A stretch of 64,000 nt of DNA from Steroidobacteraceae bacterium (GCA_027531255.1 JAPZRU010000001.1:1-64000); one strand, 5' to 3'. Counted from the first letter of the stretch, positions 33,640-42,640 are shown. Notes: generated by a model from the letters alone, not told the origin. A program made the numbers and translations.

Positions 33640-35364
33640 ATGCGGCGCGACGTCGCGGCGCTGGAGAGCCTTACCTTCGACGTCGCGGTGGTCGGCGGCG
33701 GCATCCACGGCGCCTGGATCGCGCTGCGAGCGGCGCGCGCCGGGCTGTGCGTCGTCCTCCTCGAGCGCGGCGACTTCGGCGCGGGCACGAGCGCCAACAG
33801 CCTGCGCATCGTCCACGGCGGGCTGCGCTACCTGCAGCACCTCGACCTCGCGCGGATGCGCCGCTCGATCGCCGCGCGGCGCGCGTTCTGCCGCGAATCG
33901 CCGCACCTGGTCGCGCCGCTGCCGTGCCTGCTGCCGCTGCAGGGCGCCGGAGTGCGCAGCCCGTGGCTGCTCGGACCCGCTCTGGTCGCGAACGACGTGG
34001 TCGCGTGGGACCGCAATCGCGGCGTCGCGATTGCCGCGCGGCTGCCGCGCGGCCGCCTGCTCGGCGCGGCGGAGTGCCGCCGCCGGCTGGCCCCACTGGT
34101 GGATCTTCGTGCGTCGGCCGGCGCACTGTGGTGGGACGCGATCGCGCTGGACCCGGCGCGGCTCGCGCTCGAGCCGGTGCTCGCGGCTGCCGAGCTCGGC
34201 GCGGCGGTCGCCAACCGGCTCGAGGCGCGCGCGCTGCTGCTCGCCGGCGGTCGAGTCCACGGCGTCGTGGCGGTGGACCGCGTCGCCCGCCGCGACGTCG
34301 AGATCCGTGCGGACGTGGTGGTCGATGCCACGGGCCCCGGCGGCGGCCGCCTCGCGACGCTCGCGGGACTCGCAGCGCCGTACCGGCCGCCCCGCTGGGT
34401 CGGTGCGCTCAATCTCGTGCTCGGCCGCCGGCTCGCGCTCGAGGGTGGCGTGGCGCTCGGTGCGGCGAGCCGGCGTGCTGACGGCAGCGCGTGGGTGAAG
34501 CGTGCTACGCGCGAGCTGTTCTTCGTGCCGCACGGCGCGACGACGCTGGTCGGCACGGACTATCTCACCTGCGACGACGATGCGGATCCGGCGGCTCCCC
34601 CGCACGACCTGATCGCACGGTTCCTCGACGAAGCGGCCGGCGTCGCGCCGCGCGCCGAGCTCACCGCGAAGGACGTGGTCGCGACGCACTGGGGACTGCT
34701 GCCGGCCGAGGACGTCGCGCCCGACGTGCCCCGCAAATCCCCGACCCTGGTCGCGGGCGCGGACGCGGCCGGTGCGGCCGGGCTCGTCGTCGCGATCGGC
34801 GAGAAGCTGACCAGCGCTCCCGACCTGTCCGCGCGCGTACTCGCGTGCGTGCGGCGCGAACTCGGGACGCGGCGCGGCGCGACGGTGGCGCGCCTCGCGC
34901 CGGCGCCGCATGGTCGCACGCAGCCGCACGAATGGATTCCGCCGTCGTGCGATGCCGCCGTCGAAGCTCGCCTGCGGCGCCGCTACGGGACGCGCTGGCT
35001 GCAGGTCGCCGCGCACGCCGACGGGCCGGAAGGCCTGCAGGCGATCGCGCCCGGCACGGACGTGCGCGGCGTCGAGATCCTCCACGCCCTGCGCGAGGAG
35101 ATGGCGCTCGGGCTGGACGACCTGGTGCTGAGGCGGCTCGGGCTCGGCGACGCAGGGCACCCCGGTGCAGCGGTGCTCGACGCCTGTGCGGCCGCGGCGG
35201 CACGCGAGCTCGGCTGGAGCGAGCCCGCGCGGCGAGCCGCGGTGGCTGCACTCGATCAGGCGTTCGAGGTCTCGCGGACGGGCCTCGGGGCGAGCAGCCC
35301 CTCGCGCACATACCACGCGAGCGTCCGCGCCAGTCCCGTGGCGACGTCGATGCGGGGCGCGTAG
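33640..35364 (+). CDS. FAD-dependent glycerol-3-phosphate dehydrogenase-like oxidoreductase
   Basis: A 574-aa flavoprotein. The dinucleotide fold is VAVVGGGIHGAWIALRAARA (res ~15-34), and the GlpD signature GTSANSLRIVHGGLRYLQHL (~49-68) follows. FFVPHGATTLVGTDY and the C-terminal GlpD domain end the protein. The length fits aerobic GlpD. No glpK or glpF is nearby. Its place directly after a glycosyltransferase in an EPS block suggests either a polymer substituent pathway using glycerol-phosphate or another polyol. Its 3' end overlaps the convergent epimerase gene by 109 bp, so the last ~36 residues may be a non-conserved extension. Confidence 0.8.
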   Translation: MRRDVAALESLTFDVAVVGGGIHGAWIALRAARAGLCVVLLERGDFGAGTSANSLRIVHGGLRYLQHLDLARMRRSIAARRAFCRESPHLVAPLPCLLPLQGAGVRSPWLLGPALVANDVVAWDRNRGVAIAARLPRGRLLGAAECRRRLAPLVDLRASAGALWWDAIALDPARLALEPVLAAAELGAAVANRLEARALLLAGGRVHGVVAVDRVARRDVEIRADVVVDATGPGGGRLATLAGLAAPYRPPRWVGALNLVLGRRLALEGGVALGAASRRADGSAWVKRATRELFFVPHGATTLVGTDYLTCDDDADPAAPPHDLIARFLDEAAGVAPRAELTAKDVVATHWGLLPAEDVAPDVPRKSPTLVAGADAAGAAGLVVAIGEKLTSAPDLSARVLACVRRELGTRRGATVARLAPAPHGRTQPHEWIPPSCDAAVEARLRRRYGTRWLQVAAHADGPEGLQAIAPGTDVRGVEILHALREEMALGLDDLVLRRLGLGDAGHPGAAVLDACAAAAARELGWSEPARRAAVAALDQAFEVSRTGLGASSPSRTYHASVRASPVATSMRGA

Positions 35365-36266
35365 TCGAGCAGCCGGCGCGCCTTGCCGATGTCGAACTCG
35401 CGGTGGTGCGTGAAGAAGCCGACCCGCCGGCGGTGCAGCGGCGGGTCGATGCCGAGCGGCACGCACAGCTTCTCGCACAGCCAGCCGGCCGCATGGAACG
35501 GCTCGACCGGCAGCCGCAGGCGAGGCCGCGGGACTCCGAGGAGGTCGGCGCCGGTCGCGACGATTTCGTCGAGGGTCGGCGCCTCCGGGCCGGCGAGCAG
35601 GAACACCTCGCCGACGGCGGCGGCGCGGGTGCTGCAGAGCACGATGCCGTCCACGAGATCGTCGACGTGGACCATGTGCAGCCGGACACGGCCGGAGCCC
35701 AGCATCACGAAGCGCCGCTTCTGGATCGCGCGGAACAGCTTCAGGAACCGGAGATCGCCTTCCCCGTAGATCGCCCCCGGGCGGAACACCGTCACGCGCT
35801 GACCGCGCGCGATGGCCGACTGCGCCTCGCGCTCCGCCTCGACCTTGGTCTGCTGGTAGACGTCGTCGGGGCCGAACCGGTAGTCCTCGGCCGCCGGCGG
35901 CTCGGCGACGTGCCCGTGCACGCCCCCGGTGGAGCAGTGCACGACGAGCTCGCAGCCGGCGAGGCGCGCCGCTTCGAGTACGTTCACGGTGCCGCCGACG
36001 TTGACCTCGCGGTAGTGGTCTTCGGAATGACCGGCGGTGCGGAACACCGCCGCGACGTGGAACGCCACGTCGCAGCCGGCGACCGCGGCGACCACGTCGG
36101 CGCGCCGCGTCAGCTGTCCCTCGACGAGCTGGACCCCGAGTGCCCGCAGCTGCCGCGTGTCGCTGCCGGGGCGCACCAGCGCGCGGACCTCGTGCCCCTG
36201 CCGACGCAGTTCGCGCGCGAGGTGCCCGCCCGTGAAGCCGGTCGCACCGGTGACGAAAGCCTTCAC
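35256..36266 (-). CDS. NAD-dependent epimerase/dehydratase (extended SDR)
   Basis: A 336-aa SDR protein. The nucleotide-binding motif is GATGFTGGHLARELRR (res ~7-22), the serine is in VHCSTGGVHG, and the catalytic pair is in YQQTKVEAE (YxxxK, ~144-148). The family includes sugar epimerases and dihydroflavonol-4-reductase-like enzymes; the late VRLHMVHVDDLVDGI block fits both. GTG 36266 overlaps the amidohydrolase stop (GTGA). It may make a nucleotide sugar or process a lipid or aglycone. The exact substrate is not readable from sequence. Confidence 0.83.
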   Translation of the reverse strand: MKAFVTGATGFTGGHLARELRRQGHEVRALVRPGSDTRQLRALGVQLVEGQLTRRADVVAAVAGCDVAFHVAAVFRTAGHSEDHYREVNVGGTVNVLEAARLAGCELVVHCSTGGVHGHVAEPPAAEDYRFGPDDVYQQTKVEAEREAQSAIARGQRVTVFRPGAIYGEGDLRFLKLFRAIQKRRFVMLGSGRVRLHMVHVDDLVDGIVLCSTRAAAVGEVFLLAGPEAPTLDEIVATGADLLGVPRPRLRLPVEPFHAAGWLCEKLCVPLGIDPPLHRRRVGFFTHHREFDIGKARRLLDYAPRIDVATGLARTLAWYVREGLLAPRPVRETSNA

Positions 36267-37804
36267 GGCAGGGCCGCCAGCCGCTGCTGCAGGTCCACCG
36301 GCGACGGCAGGATCCGCTGCGCGTTCGTCGAATACATCTTCTGCAGCACCTCGCGCGGCAGACCGATGCCGTGCACGCGCCAGCGGCCCTGGTTCAGCAT
36401 CCCCCACAGCGGGTACTCGATGTACTCGTTGCGGGTCTCGAGGAACTCGAGGTAGCTGCGGAAGAAGCGCTCGGGCGTCCAGCCCTGGGTCGGGTGGAGT
36501 CCGAAGCCGCCGTCCGAGCCGAACACGATGCGGTCCTGGTACTGCACCATGAAGCGGTAGGCGCTGTAGGGCTGTCGGCCGAGGCCCGCGACGCGCGAGG
36601 AGATGTCGACGTAGTAGTTGGGGAAGCGGTCGAGCAGCACGGCCGCGTAGGCGAGGTCTTCCTCGTTCGAGCCGACGTGCGCCCCTACCACGATCGTCTC
36701 CGGATGACGCGCGAGCAGCCGTTCGCGCTCGGCCATCAGCTGCCCGAACGGCGGGAAGCGTCCCGCGGGGCGCGCCCACTCCGGATTCTGGACGAGTTCC
36801 TCGTAGCGCTCGTTGCGGCGCGTCGGCGGCAGGAAGAACGCCGGCGGATCGGCGCTGTGGATGAGGACCGGCAGCCCGAGCCGCGCGGCCGTCCGCCAGA
36901 TCGGGTCGAGTCGCGGATCGTCGATCGGCACGCGCGCGCCGGTCGCGTCGCGGATGGTGAGGCCGAGGCTCTTGTTGACCTTGAGACCGCGCGCGCCGTT
37001 GCGTGCCGCCTCGATCATCCGGGCCACTTCCGTCTCGATACCGCCCGGCCGGCGGATCGCGCCGAAATCCGGCTTGTGGAACAGGATGAACCGGTCCGGA
37101 TACCGCGCGCGAAACTCGCGCGCGTGGCGTTCGAACAGCCGTGGACTGCCGTCGAGGTCGACGACTGCCGCGACGTTCGCCGCGTCCATGGCCGCGACGA
37201 GACGCGCGGCGTCGATGTCGGGCGGCAGCGAGGCCAGGTGGAAGTGGAAGTCGATGACCGGGAACGCCGCGCGCACGACGGGCGTCCGCGGCACGCGCAA
37301 CTGCGGCTCCGGGTCGAAGTCCATCAGCCGGATGTCCTCGCCGAGCAGGATCGCGCCGGCGTCGGCGAGCCGGCCGGCTTCGAAGAGATCGGCGCGGGGA
37401 TACTGCTGCCGGAACTGCAGCGCGCCGTAGAGCACCGCCAGCAGCGCACCCGCGACGAGGAGCATCGCCAGTGTGCGCCGATGCCCTCGCCACAGCAGCC
37501 AGCCGCCGAGCGCGCCGCCGACCAGTGCGGCGCCGCCGAAGGCCGGCAGCTCGTAGCGGCCGAGCAGTTCCAGCGCGTGCGCGATCGGCGGCTCCTGCGC
37601 CACGCGCTGGAGCAGCATTCCGAGTGGCCCGACGAACAGCAGCACGAGCAGCGGGACTGCGCCCAGCACGACGAGAACCCAGGTCGCGCCGCGCCAGCGC
37701 GAGGATGCTCGTGTCGGGATTTCCTGCGGCGGCGACGGCGGCACGCTCTGCAGGAGTACGGGACGCCGGGATGCGTCGGGAAGCTGTGGGACGGGCGTGC
37801 TCAC
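36263..37804 (-). CDS. Membrane-anchored amidohydrolase (amidohydrolase_2 family)
   Basis: A 513-aa protein. After a short cytoplasmic N-terminus there are about three TM segments (res ~40-60, ~82-103, ~109-128). The metal-dependent TIM-barrel hydrolase domain follows: FPVIDFHFHLASLP (~174-187), GLPVLIHSADPP, VVGAHVGSN and IVFGSDGGFGLHP. GTG 37804 has GGAG 9 nt upstream; the longer frame begins in low-complexity Arg-rich sequence and was rejected. The fusion of TM segments to this hydrolase in an EPS locus is unusual. Substrate unknown. Confidence 0.75.
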   Translation of the reverse strand: MSTPVPQLPDASRRPVLLQSVPPSPPQEIPTRASSRWRGATWVLVVLGAVPLLVLLFVGPLGMLLQRVAQEPPIAHALELLGRYELPAFGGAALVGGALGGWLLWRGHRRTLAMLLVAGALLAVLYGALQFRQQYPRADLFEAGRLADAGAILLGEDIRLMDFDPEPQLRVPRTPVVRAAFPVIDFHFHLASLPPDIDAARLVAAMDAANVAAVVDLDGSPRLFERHAREFRARYPDRFILFHKPDFGAIRRPGGIETEVARMIEAARNGARGLKVNKSLGLTIRDATGARVPIDDPRLDPIWRTAARLGLPVLIHSADPPAFFLPPTRRNERYEELVQNPEWARPAGRFPPFGQLMAERERLLARHPETIVVGAHVGSNEEDLAYAAVLLDRFPNYYVDISSRVAGLGRQPYSAYRFMVQYQDRIVFGSDGGFGLHPTQGWTPERFFRSYLEFLETRNEYIEYPLWGMLNQGRWRVHGIGLPREVLQKMYSTNAQRILPSPVDLQQRLAALP

Positions 37805-38097
37805 GGCGGCTGCTCCGAGGTGGAAGGCTGTGCGCGCCGCGCGAGCCCGGAGCCGGCGCGAGCCTCGCCGCGTGACGGTGCGACGGCGCGCCCGCGAGCG
37901 CCGCCGTCGACCGCACGATGCGCGTCCCTGCGTCGGTCCCGGCGCCTCCCGCGCCGCGAAGCTCCCTCGCGGGAGCTCTGGCATTAACGCAACGGCGCCG
38001 ACCCATCCAAGCGCCGCTTCGTTCGTGGAAACGAGTACACATTCTCGGTCGGCCCACGGTCAAGCCATCGCACCCGATCGCGCAACTGCACGCCACC
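37805..38097. other. Divergent intergenic region
   Basis: 293 bp between the minus-strand amidohydrolase-epimerase pair and the plus-strand GT4-deacetylase-flippase-like operon. It must carry both promoters. An AT-richer patch near 38015-38045 (GTTCGTGGAAACGAGTACAC) is the likeliest control site. No confident promoter or operator was seen. Confidence 0.4.
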
Positions 38098-39237
38098 ATG
38101 CTCGACGCAACTCGTTCGGCACTGCCACCGGTGATGTTCCTCGGCGACCACCTCGGGTATCCCGGCGGCGTCGCGCACGGCGTCACCACGTATCTCTGCG
38201 AAGTGCTGCCTGCGCTGCAGACCGCCGGCGTGGATCTCGCAGTGTGCTTCCTGCGCGAGCCGCACGCTGCGGCCGCGCGGCTGCGCGCCGCGGGCGTGGC
38301 GCCGCGGTTTCTCGGTGCACCGCGGCTCGACCCGACGGTGCCGTGGCGCGTCGCCCGCGAACTGCGCGCGCGGCGCTGCGGCCTGATCCACGCGACCGGC
38401 ATCAAGGCGACGCTCTGCGCGCGGCTCGTCGCGCGCGAAACCGGCGCGGGCGTGATCGTCCACGTGCACGACCGCAACGTGCCCGGGCCGCTGCTGCGGC
38501 GTCTGCATGCGGCTGCGGCTCGCCCGGCGGATCTCGGCGTCTGCGTCGCCGGTGGAGTCTGCGACGTCGCGGTCGGCGGCTACGGACTGCGACCGGAACG
38601 CCTGCGCATCGTGCCGAACGGCATCGCGCTGGAGCGCCTGCGTGCGCTGCCGTTCGACGCACGCGCGCGCCTGCGCGCCGAGCACGGCGTCGCGCCCGGC
38701 GTGCCGCTGCTGGGGGTCGTCGGCCGGCTCTATCCCGTGAAGGGCCAGCGGACGCTGATCCGCGTATGGCCGGAGATCGCCGCCGCCGTGCCCGGGGCGC
38801 GCCTCTGGATGATCGGGGACGGACCCGATCGCGCCGCGTGCGAGGCCGACGTGCGTGCGCGAGGCCTGGGCGATCAGGTGCGCTTCCTCGGCCAGCGCTC
38901 GGACGTACCCGGACTGCTCGCCGCGCTGGATCTGCTGCTGATCCCGTCGGAATCGGAAGGTCTGCCGATTGCGGCCATCGAAGCGCTCGCGGTGGGCCTG
39001 CCGGTGGTCGGCTTCGACGTCGGGGGCATGCGCGAGGTGATCGACGACGGCGGCAGCGGGGTGCTCGTGAAGCCCGGTGACGCACGCGCATTCGCAGCCG
39101 CGGTCGTCGAACTGCTGCGCGATCCCGCCCGCCGCGCCGCCTGCCGAATCGCTGCCGCGGCGAGCGCGGAACGCTTCTCGCTCGAGCGGCACGTCGAGGG
39201 GCTGCTGAACTGCTATCGCGAGGTGGCCGGGGCATGA
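38098..39237 (+). CDS. GT4-family glycosyltransferase
   Basis: A 379-aa GT-B enzyme with VMFLGDHLGYPGGVAHGVTT near the start. The rest follows the usual order: IHATGIKATLCARLVA, RIVPNGIALERL, LLGVVGRLYPVKGQRTLIRV and the E-x7-E motif SESEGLPIAAIEALAVGLP. ATG 38098 was chosen as the closest start to the first beta strand; the longer open frame upstream is Arg/Pro-rich and unlike protein. No good ribosome site precedes it, so the start is uncertain. It overlaps the deacetylase gene (ATGA). Confidence 0.83.
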   Translation: MLDATRSALPPVMFLGDHLGYPGGVAHGVTTYLCEVLPALQTAGVDLAVCFLREPHAAAARLRAAGVAPRFLGAPRLDPTVPWRVARELRARRCGLIHATGIKATLCARLVARETGAGVIVHVHDRNVPGPLLRRLHAAAARPADLGVCVAGGVCDVAVGGYGLRPERLRIVPNGIALERLRALPFDARARLRAEHGVAPGVPLLGVVGRLYPVKGQRTLIRVWPEIAAAVPGARLWMIGDGPDRAACEADVRARGLGDQVRFLGQRSDVPGLLAALDLLLIPSESEGLPIAAIEALAVGLPVVGFDVGGMREVIDDGGSGVLVKPGDARAFAAAVVELLRDPARRAACRIAAAASAERFSLERHVEGLLNCYREVAGA

Positions 39238-40133
39238 GCGGTGGAATCGCGGCCGCCCTCGGCGCCGCATGGCGGAAGAACGCACCCGACGTAGCGGGGC
39301 TGTGGAACGGGGCATTGCCCGCCTTCGTGACCGCGCGACGTCCGGCGGAGCGGCTCGCCGGCGTGCCCGTGTTCTGCTACCACGTCGTGACCGCCGCCGA
39401 GTTCGGAGCGGACCTCGAGTTCCTGCGCCGCAACGGGTACGCGACGCTGTCGTCGCATGCCTTCCTCGACGTGCTCGCGGCGCGCGCAGTCGTTCCGGAG
39501 CGCGCGGTGCTGCTGACCTTCGACGACGGCCCGCGCAACTTCCACGACGTGGCTTTCCCGCTGCTGCTCGAGTTCGGCGCGCGGGCGACCTGCTTCGTGG
39601 CACCCGGACTGCATGCCGACGAGTTCCACGACGTCGAGGCGAGGCCGATGACCTGGACCGAGATCCGCCGGATCGCCTGCAGCGGACTCGTGGATTTCCA
39701 GTCGCACACCCTGGAGAGCCGCTACGTGCCGGAGTGGCCGAACCCCGCGGGACTGAGCGGCTGCGCACCGGAGCTGGAAGCGCGGCGTCGCGGCGTGCCT
39801 TTGCCGCTGGTCGACGATCTGCTCGCGTCCCGGCGCGAAATCGAGCGCCGACTGCCGGGCGCTCGCGTCGATCAGTTGGCGTTCCCCATGTACGTCGGCA
39901 CGCCGAACGCCGTCGCCGTGGCGCGCGCGCTCGGGTTCCGTGCGTGCTACTGGGGGCTCACTCCCGGCCGCGCGCTGAACCGCCCCGGCGACGATGCGGG
40001 GCACGTCGTGCGGCTCAGCGACGAGTACCTTCGGCGCCTGCCGGGCGAGGGCCGGCGTTCCGTGCCGGGGCTGTTCGCGCAGCGTCTGCGGCGCGCTCGC
40101 GCGGGTCGCGACTGGCGCCGGCGTCACGCGTGA
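39234..40133 (+). CDS. Polysaccharide deacetylase (NodB/CE4 family)
   Basis: A 299-aa protein with the CE4 motif 1 LTFDDGPRNF (res ~93-102), where the first Asp is catalytic and the second binds metal. Motif 2 is DFQSHTLES, with one of the two usual metal-binding His residues, and VPVFCYHVV starts the domain. No signal peptide is evident, so the enzyme may act in the cytoplasm on lipid-linked units. Coupled by 4-nt overlaps to genes on both sides. Deacetylation would expose amino groups on the polymer, which often affects adhesion. Confidence 0.82.
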   Translation: MSGGIAAALGAAWRKNAPDVAGLWNGALPAFVTARRPAERLAGVPVFCYHVVTAAEFGADLEFLRRNGYATLSSHAFLDVLAARAVVPERAVLLTFDDGPRNFHDVAFPLLLEFGARATCFVAPGLHADEFHDVEARPMTWTEIRRIACSGLVDFQSHTLESRYVPEWPNPAGLSGCAPELEARRRGVPLPLVDDLLASRREIERRLPGARVDQLAFPMYVGTPNAVAVARALGFRACYWGLTPGRALNRPGDDAGHVVRLSDEYLRRLPGEGRRSVPGLFAQRLRRARAGRDWRRRHA

Positions 40134-41161
40134 TCGCCCGGGGTCGGCTGCTGCGCTGGATCGCGACCGCGGGCCTGCTGGGCCTCGTGCTGCTGCTGGT
40201 CGACTGGCGCGCGATCGCGGCGGTGCTGGCCGGCGCCGAGCCCGCGTGGGTCGCACTCGCCACGATCGCCGCGGTGCTGGACCGGCTCGCGCTCAATCGC
40301 CGCTACCAGCTGCTGCTCGCGCCACGCGGCATCCGGATCGGATACTGGCGCCTGTTCCGCATCCAGCTGGCCGCGAACTGCCTCGGGGCTTTCCTGCCGA
40401 GTTCCGTGGGCGTGGACGCCCTGCGGGTCGCGGCGCTGTGTCGGCGCGGCGAGCCGGCCGCCGCGGTCGTCGCCGCGACCCTGGTGGACCGCGCGACGAT
40501 CGCGCTCGCGTCGCTGCTGCTCGCGGCGGTCGCCGTCGTGGCACTGGCGGGCACGCGCCTGCCGGACGGCGTCGCGGCCGCGGTGATCGTCGGCGCGCTG
40601 CTCGCCGGTGCGGGCTGTCTCGCACTGCTCGCGCCGGCCGTCAGGGCCGCCGTGCGGGATCGGCTGCTGGCACGGCTGCCGGCCCCCGCCGGGCGCCTGC
40701 TGGGCGAGATCGCCGGCGCGGCGCTCGCCTACCGTCACGCGCGACGTCTAGCGCTGCCGGTCTCCGGATGGACCCTGGTGGTGCTGGCGCTGCGGCTCGC
40801 GTTCGCGAAGGCGCTGCTGCTGGCCTGCGGCGTAGATCTCGCGTGGTCCGCACTGCTGGTCGTCATGCCGGTGCTGTGGGTGCTCGTGATGCTGCCGATC
40901 ACGGTCGGTGGATTCGGCGTGCAGGAGATCGGGTACGTGACGCTGCTCGCGGCGCACGGCGTCGCACCGGCCGTCGCGGTCGCCGCTTCGCTGCTCGAGC
41001 ACGCGATCGTGAGGGTCGTGAGCCTGCCCGGCGTCCTGTTCGCAGCGGACCTGCACGTCGCGCGGGCGGCGCGCGGCGACGCGGGCGCGAGTGCCAAAGG
41101 CAGCGCGCCCGACGCATTTCGCGTTCGCGCCCCCACAGCCGAGCCGCGCGCTGACGTCTAA
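40130..41161 (+). CDS. YbhN/AglD-like integral membrane protein (LPG synthase TM family)
   Basis: A 343-aa polytopic protein with about 8 TM segments. The family signature is around FLPSSVGVDALRVAALCRRG (res ~86-105) and ITVGGFGVQEIGYVTLLAA (~259-277). Such proteins accompany glycosyltransferases and have been proposed to move or position polyprenyl-linked substrates, but the activity is unproven. The GTG start overlaps the deacetylase stop. It ends the operon, and a hairpin follows. Confidence 0.85.
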   Translation: MIARGRLLRWIATAGLLGLVLLLVDWRAIAAVLAGAEPAWVALATIAAVLDRLALNRRYQLLLAPRGIRIGYWRLFRIQLAANCLGAFLPSSVGVDALRVAALCRRGEPAAAVVAATLVDRATIALASLLLAAVAVVALAGTRLPDGVAAAVIVGALLAGAGCLALLAPAVRAAVRDRLLARLPAPAGRLLGEIAGAALAYRHARRLALPVSGWTLVVLALRLAFAKALLLACGVDLAWSALLVVMPVLWVLVMLPITVGGFGVQEIGYVTLLAAHGVAPAVAVAASLLEHAIVRVVSLPGVLFAADLHVARAARGDAGASAKGSAPDAFRVRAPTAEPRADV

Positions 41162-41168
41162 TCGGCCG

Positions 41169-41189
41169 GCGCGGGCAGGAAGCCCGCGC
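41169..41189 (+). terminator. GC hairpin at the end of the GT4-deacetylase-membrane protein operon
   Basis: A perfect 8-bp stem, GCGCGGGC with GCCCGCGC, closes the loop AGGAA 8 nt after the stop codon at 41161. There is no U tract. It may act with Rho, or it may stabilise the 3' end. Confidence 0.4.
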
Positions 41190-41236
41190 AGCACGCGACG
41201 CGCGTCGGCGCGCCGTCGAGAGCGTGGGAGTCAGGG

Positions 41237-42640
41237 ATGACCGAAGGCCAGGTGCGGCGCCACGCGCTCGCTTACGCGGGACTCGTCGCGCTGAAGGCGC
41301 TGCTGCCAGCGCTGATCGCGGTGACGAGCCTGCGGGCGCTCGCGGCCTTCTACGGCGAGCGCTGGGGCGAGCCGTTCGCGATGCTGGCGGCGACGGCCGC
41401 CGTGCTCTGCCTCGCGATCCCTCGACCTCGCGAGAGCGAGTCGCGGCTCCGCACGGCGCTGAGCCCGCTCGCCGTCGGCATCGTCGTGCGCTGGCTGGCC
41501 GTCGTCGCGACGCTGCTCGCGCTCGCCTACCTCACCAAGTACTCGACCTACTTCGCGCGGCGCGTGGTGCTGACCTGGGCCTTCGTGACGCCCTGGATCA
41601 TCATCGCCGCGACCGTGGTTGTCGACGAGCTGATCCGCCGCATCCTGAACCATCCGGCCAACGCGCGCGCCGCGGTGTTCGCGGGCTGGACCGCGGCCAG
41701 CCGCGCGCTCGCCGACCGGATCCTGAGCGCGCGCAATCCCGGTCTGCGGATCGCCGGCTTCTTCGACGATCGCGACCCGGTGCGGCTGGGACCGCAAGCG
41801 CCGACGCCTCATCTCGGCAACCTCGAGGATCTCGTCGAATTCGTGAAGCGCCGGCGGATCGACGTGATCTTCGTTGCGCTGCCGGTGCCGCACGTGCGGC
41901 GCGTGGTGGCGATGGTGGACCGGCTGCGCGACACCACGGCCTCGATCTACTACATCCCCGACCTCTACGTGTTCGACCTGCTGCACGCGCGAAGCGGCGA
42001 GGTTCACGGCGTGCCCGTGATCGCGATGTGCGAGTCGCCGATGCGCGGCGAGCGCGCGGTCGTCAAGCGGCTGACGGACGTGGCGCTGACGACCGTGGTG
42101 CTGTCGATGGTGCTGCCGGTGATGCTGCTGATCGCCCTCGCGATCCGGCTGACCTCGCGCGGGCCGATCGTGTTCCGCCAGCGGCGGTACGGGCTCGACG
42201 GCGAGGAGATCGTCGTCTACAAGTTCCGCACGATGACCGTCACCGAGAACGGTCCGCAGGTGGTGCAGGCGCGCCCGAACGACCCGCGCGTGACGCCGGT
42301 CGGCCGCGTACTCCGCCGCTACTCGCTCGACGAGCTGCCGCAGCTGATCAACGTGCTCCAGGGTCGGATGAGCCTGGTCGGGCCTCGCCCGCACGCGGTC
42401 GCGCACAACGAAGAGTACCGGCGGCTGATCGCCGGGTACATGCGCCGGCACAAGGTGCTGCCGGGCATCACGGGACTCGCCCAGGTCAACGGCTGCCGCG
42501 GTGCGACCGAGAGGGTCGAGGACATGCAGGCCCGCGTGGACTACGATCTCGACTACCTCCGGCGCTGGACCCCGATGCTGGATCTCCAGATCCTGTGGAA
42601 GACGGTCGCGGCGGTGCTCCGGCAGCAGAACGCCTACTAG
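41237..42640 (+). CDS. WbaP/WcaJ-like undecaprenyl-phosphate sugar phosphotransferase
   Basis: A 467-aa initiating transferase. Four or five N-terminal TM segments (res ~10-135) are followed by a CoA-binding-like domain (~145-250; NARAAVFAGWTAASRALADR). Another TM segment leads into the bacterial sugar transferase domain (~275-467), with IVVYKFRTMTV, YSLDELPQLINVLQGRMSLV, GPRP and PGITGLAQVNG. It should transfer a sugar-1-phosphate, probably glucose or galactose, to undecaprenyl phosphate. That is the first step for the repeat unit built by the preceding enzymes. It is the last EPS gene, 75 bp after the previous one. Confidence 0.92.
   Translation: MTEGQVRRHALAYAGLVALKALLPALIAVTSLRALAAFYGERWGEPFAMLAATAAVLCLAIPRPRESESRLRTALSPLAVGIVVRWLAVVATLLALAYLTKYSTYFARRVVLTWAFVTPWIIIAATVVVDELIRRILNHPANARAAVFAGWTAASRALADRILSARNPGLRIAGFFDDRDPVRLGPQAPTPHLGNLEDLVEFVKRRRIDVIFVALPVPHVRRVVAMVDRLRDTTASIYYIPDLYVFDLLHARSGEVHGVPVIAMCESPMRGERAVVKRLTDVALTTVVLSMVLPVMLLIALAIRLTSRGPIVFRQRRYGLDGEEIVVYKFRTMTVTENGPQVVQARPNDPRVTPVGRVLRRYSLDELPQLINVLQGRMSLVGPRPHAVAHNEEYRRLIAGYMRRHKVLPGITGLAQVNGCRGATERVEDMQARVDYDLDYLRRWTPMLDLQILWKTVAAVLRQQNAY

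Noticed and set aside
37805-37984. Longer start for the membrane-anchored amidohydrolase
   Set aside because: The extra 60 residues are Arg-rich and low-complexity. The GTG at 37804 has a GGAG site 9 nt upstream.
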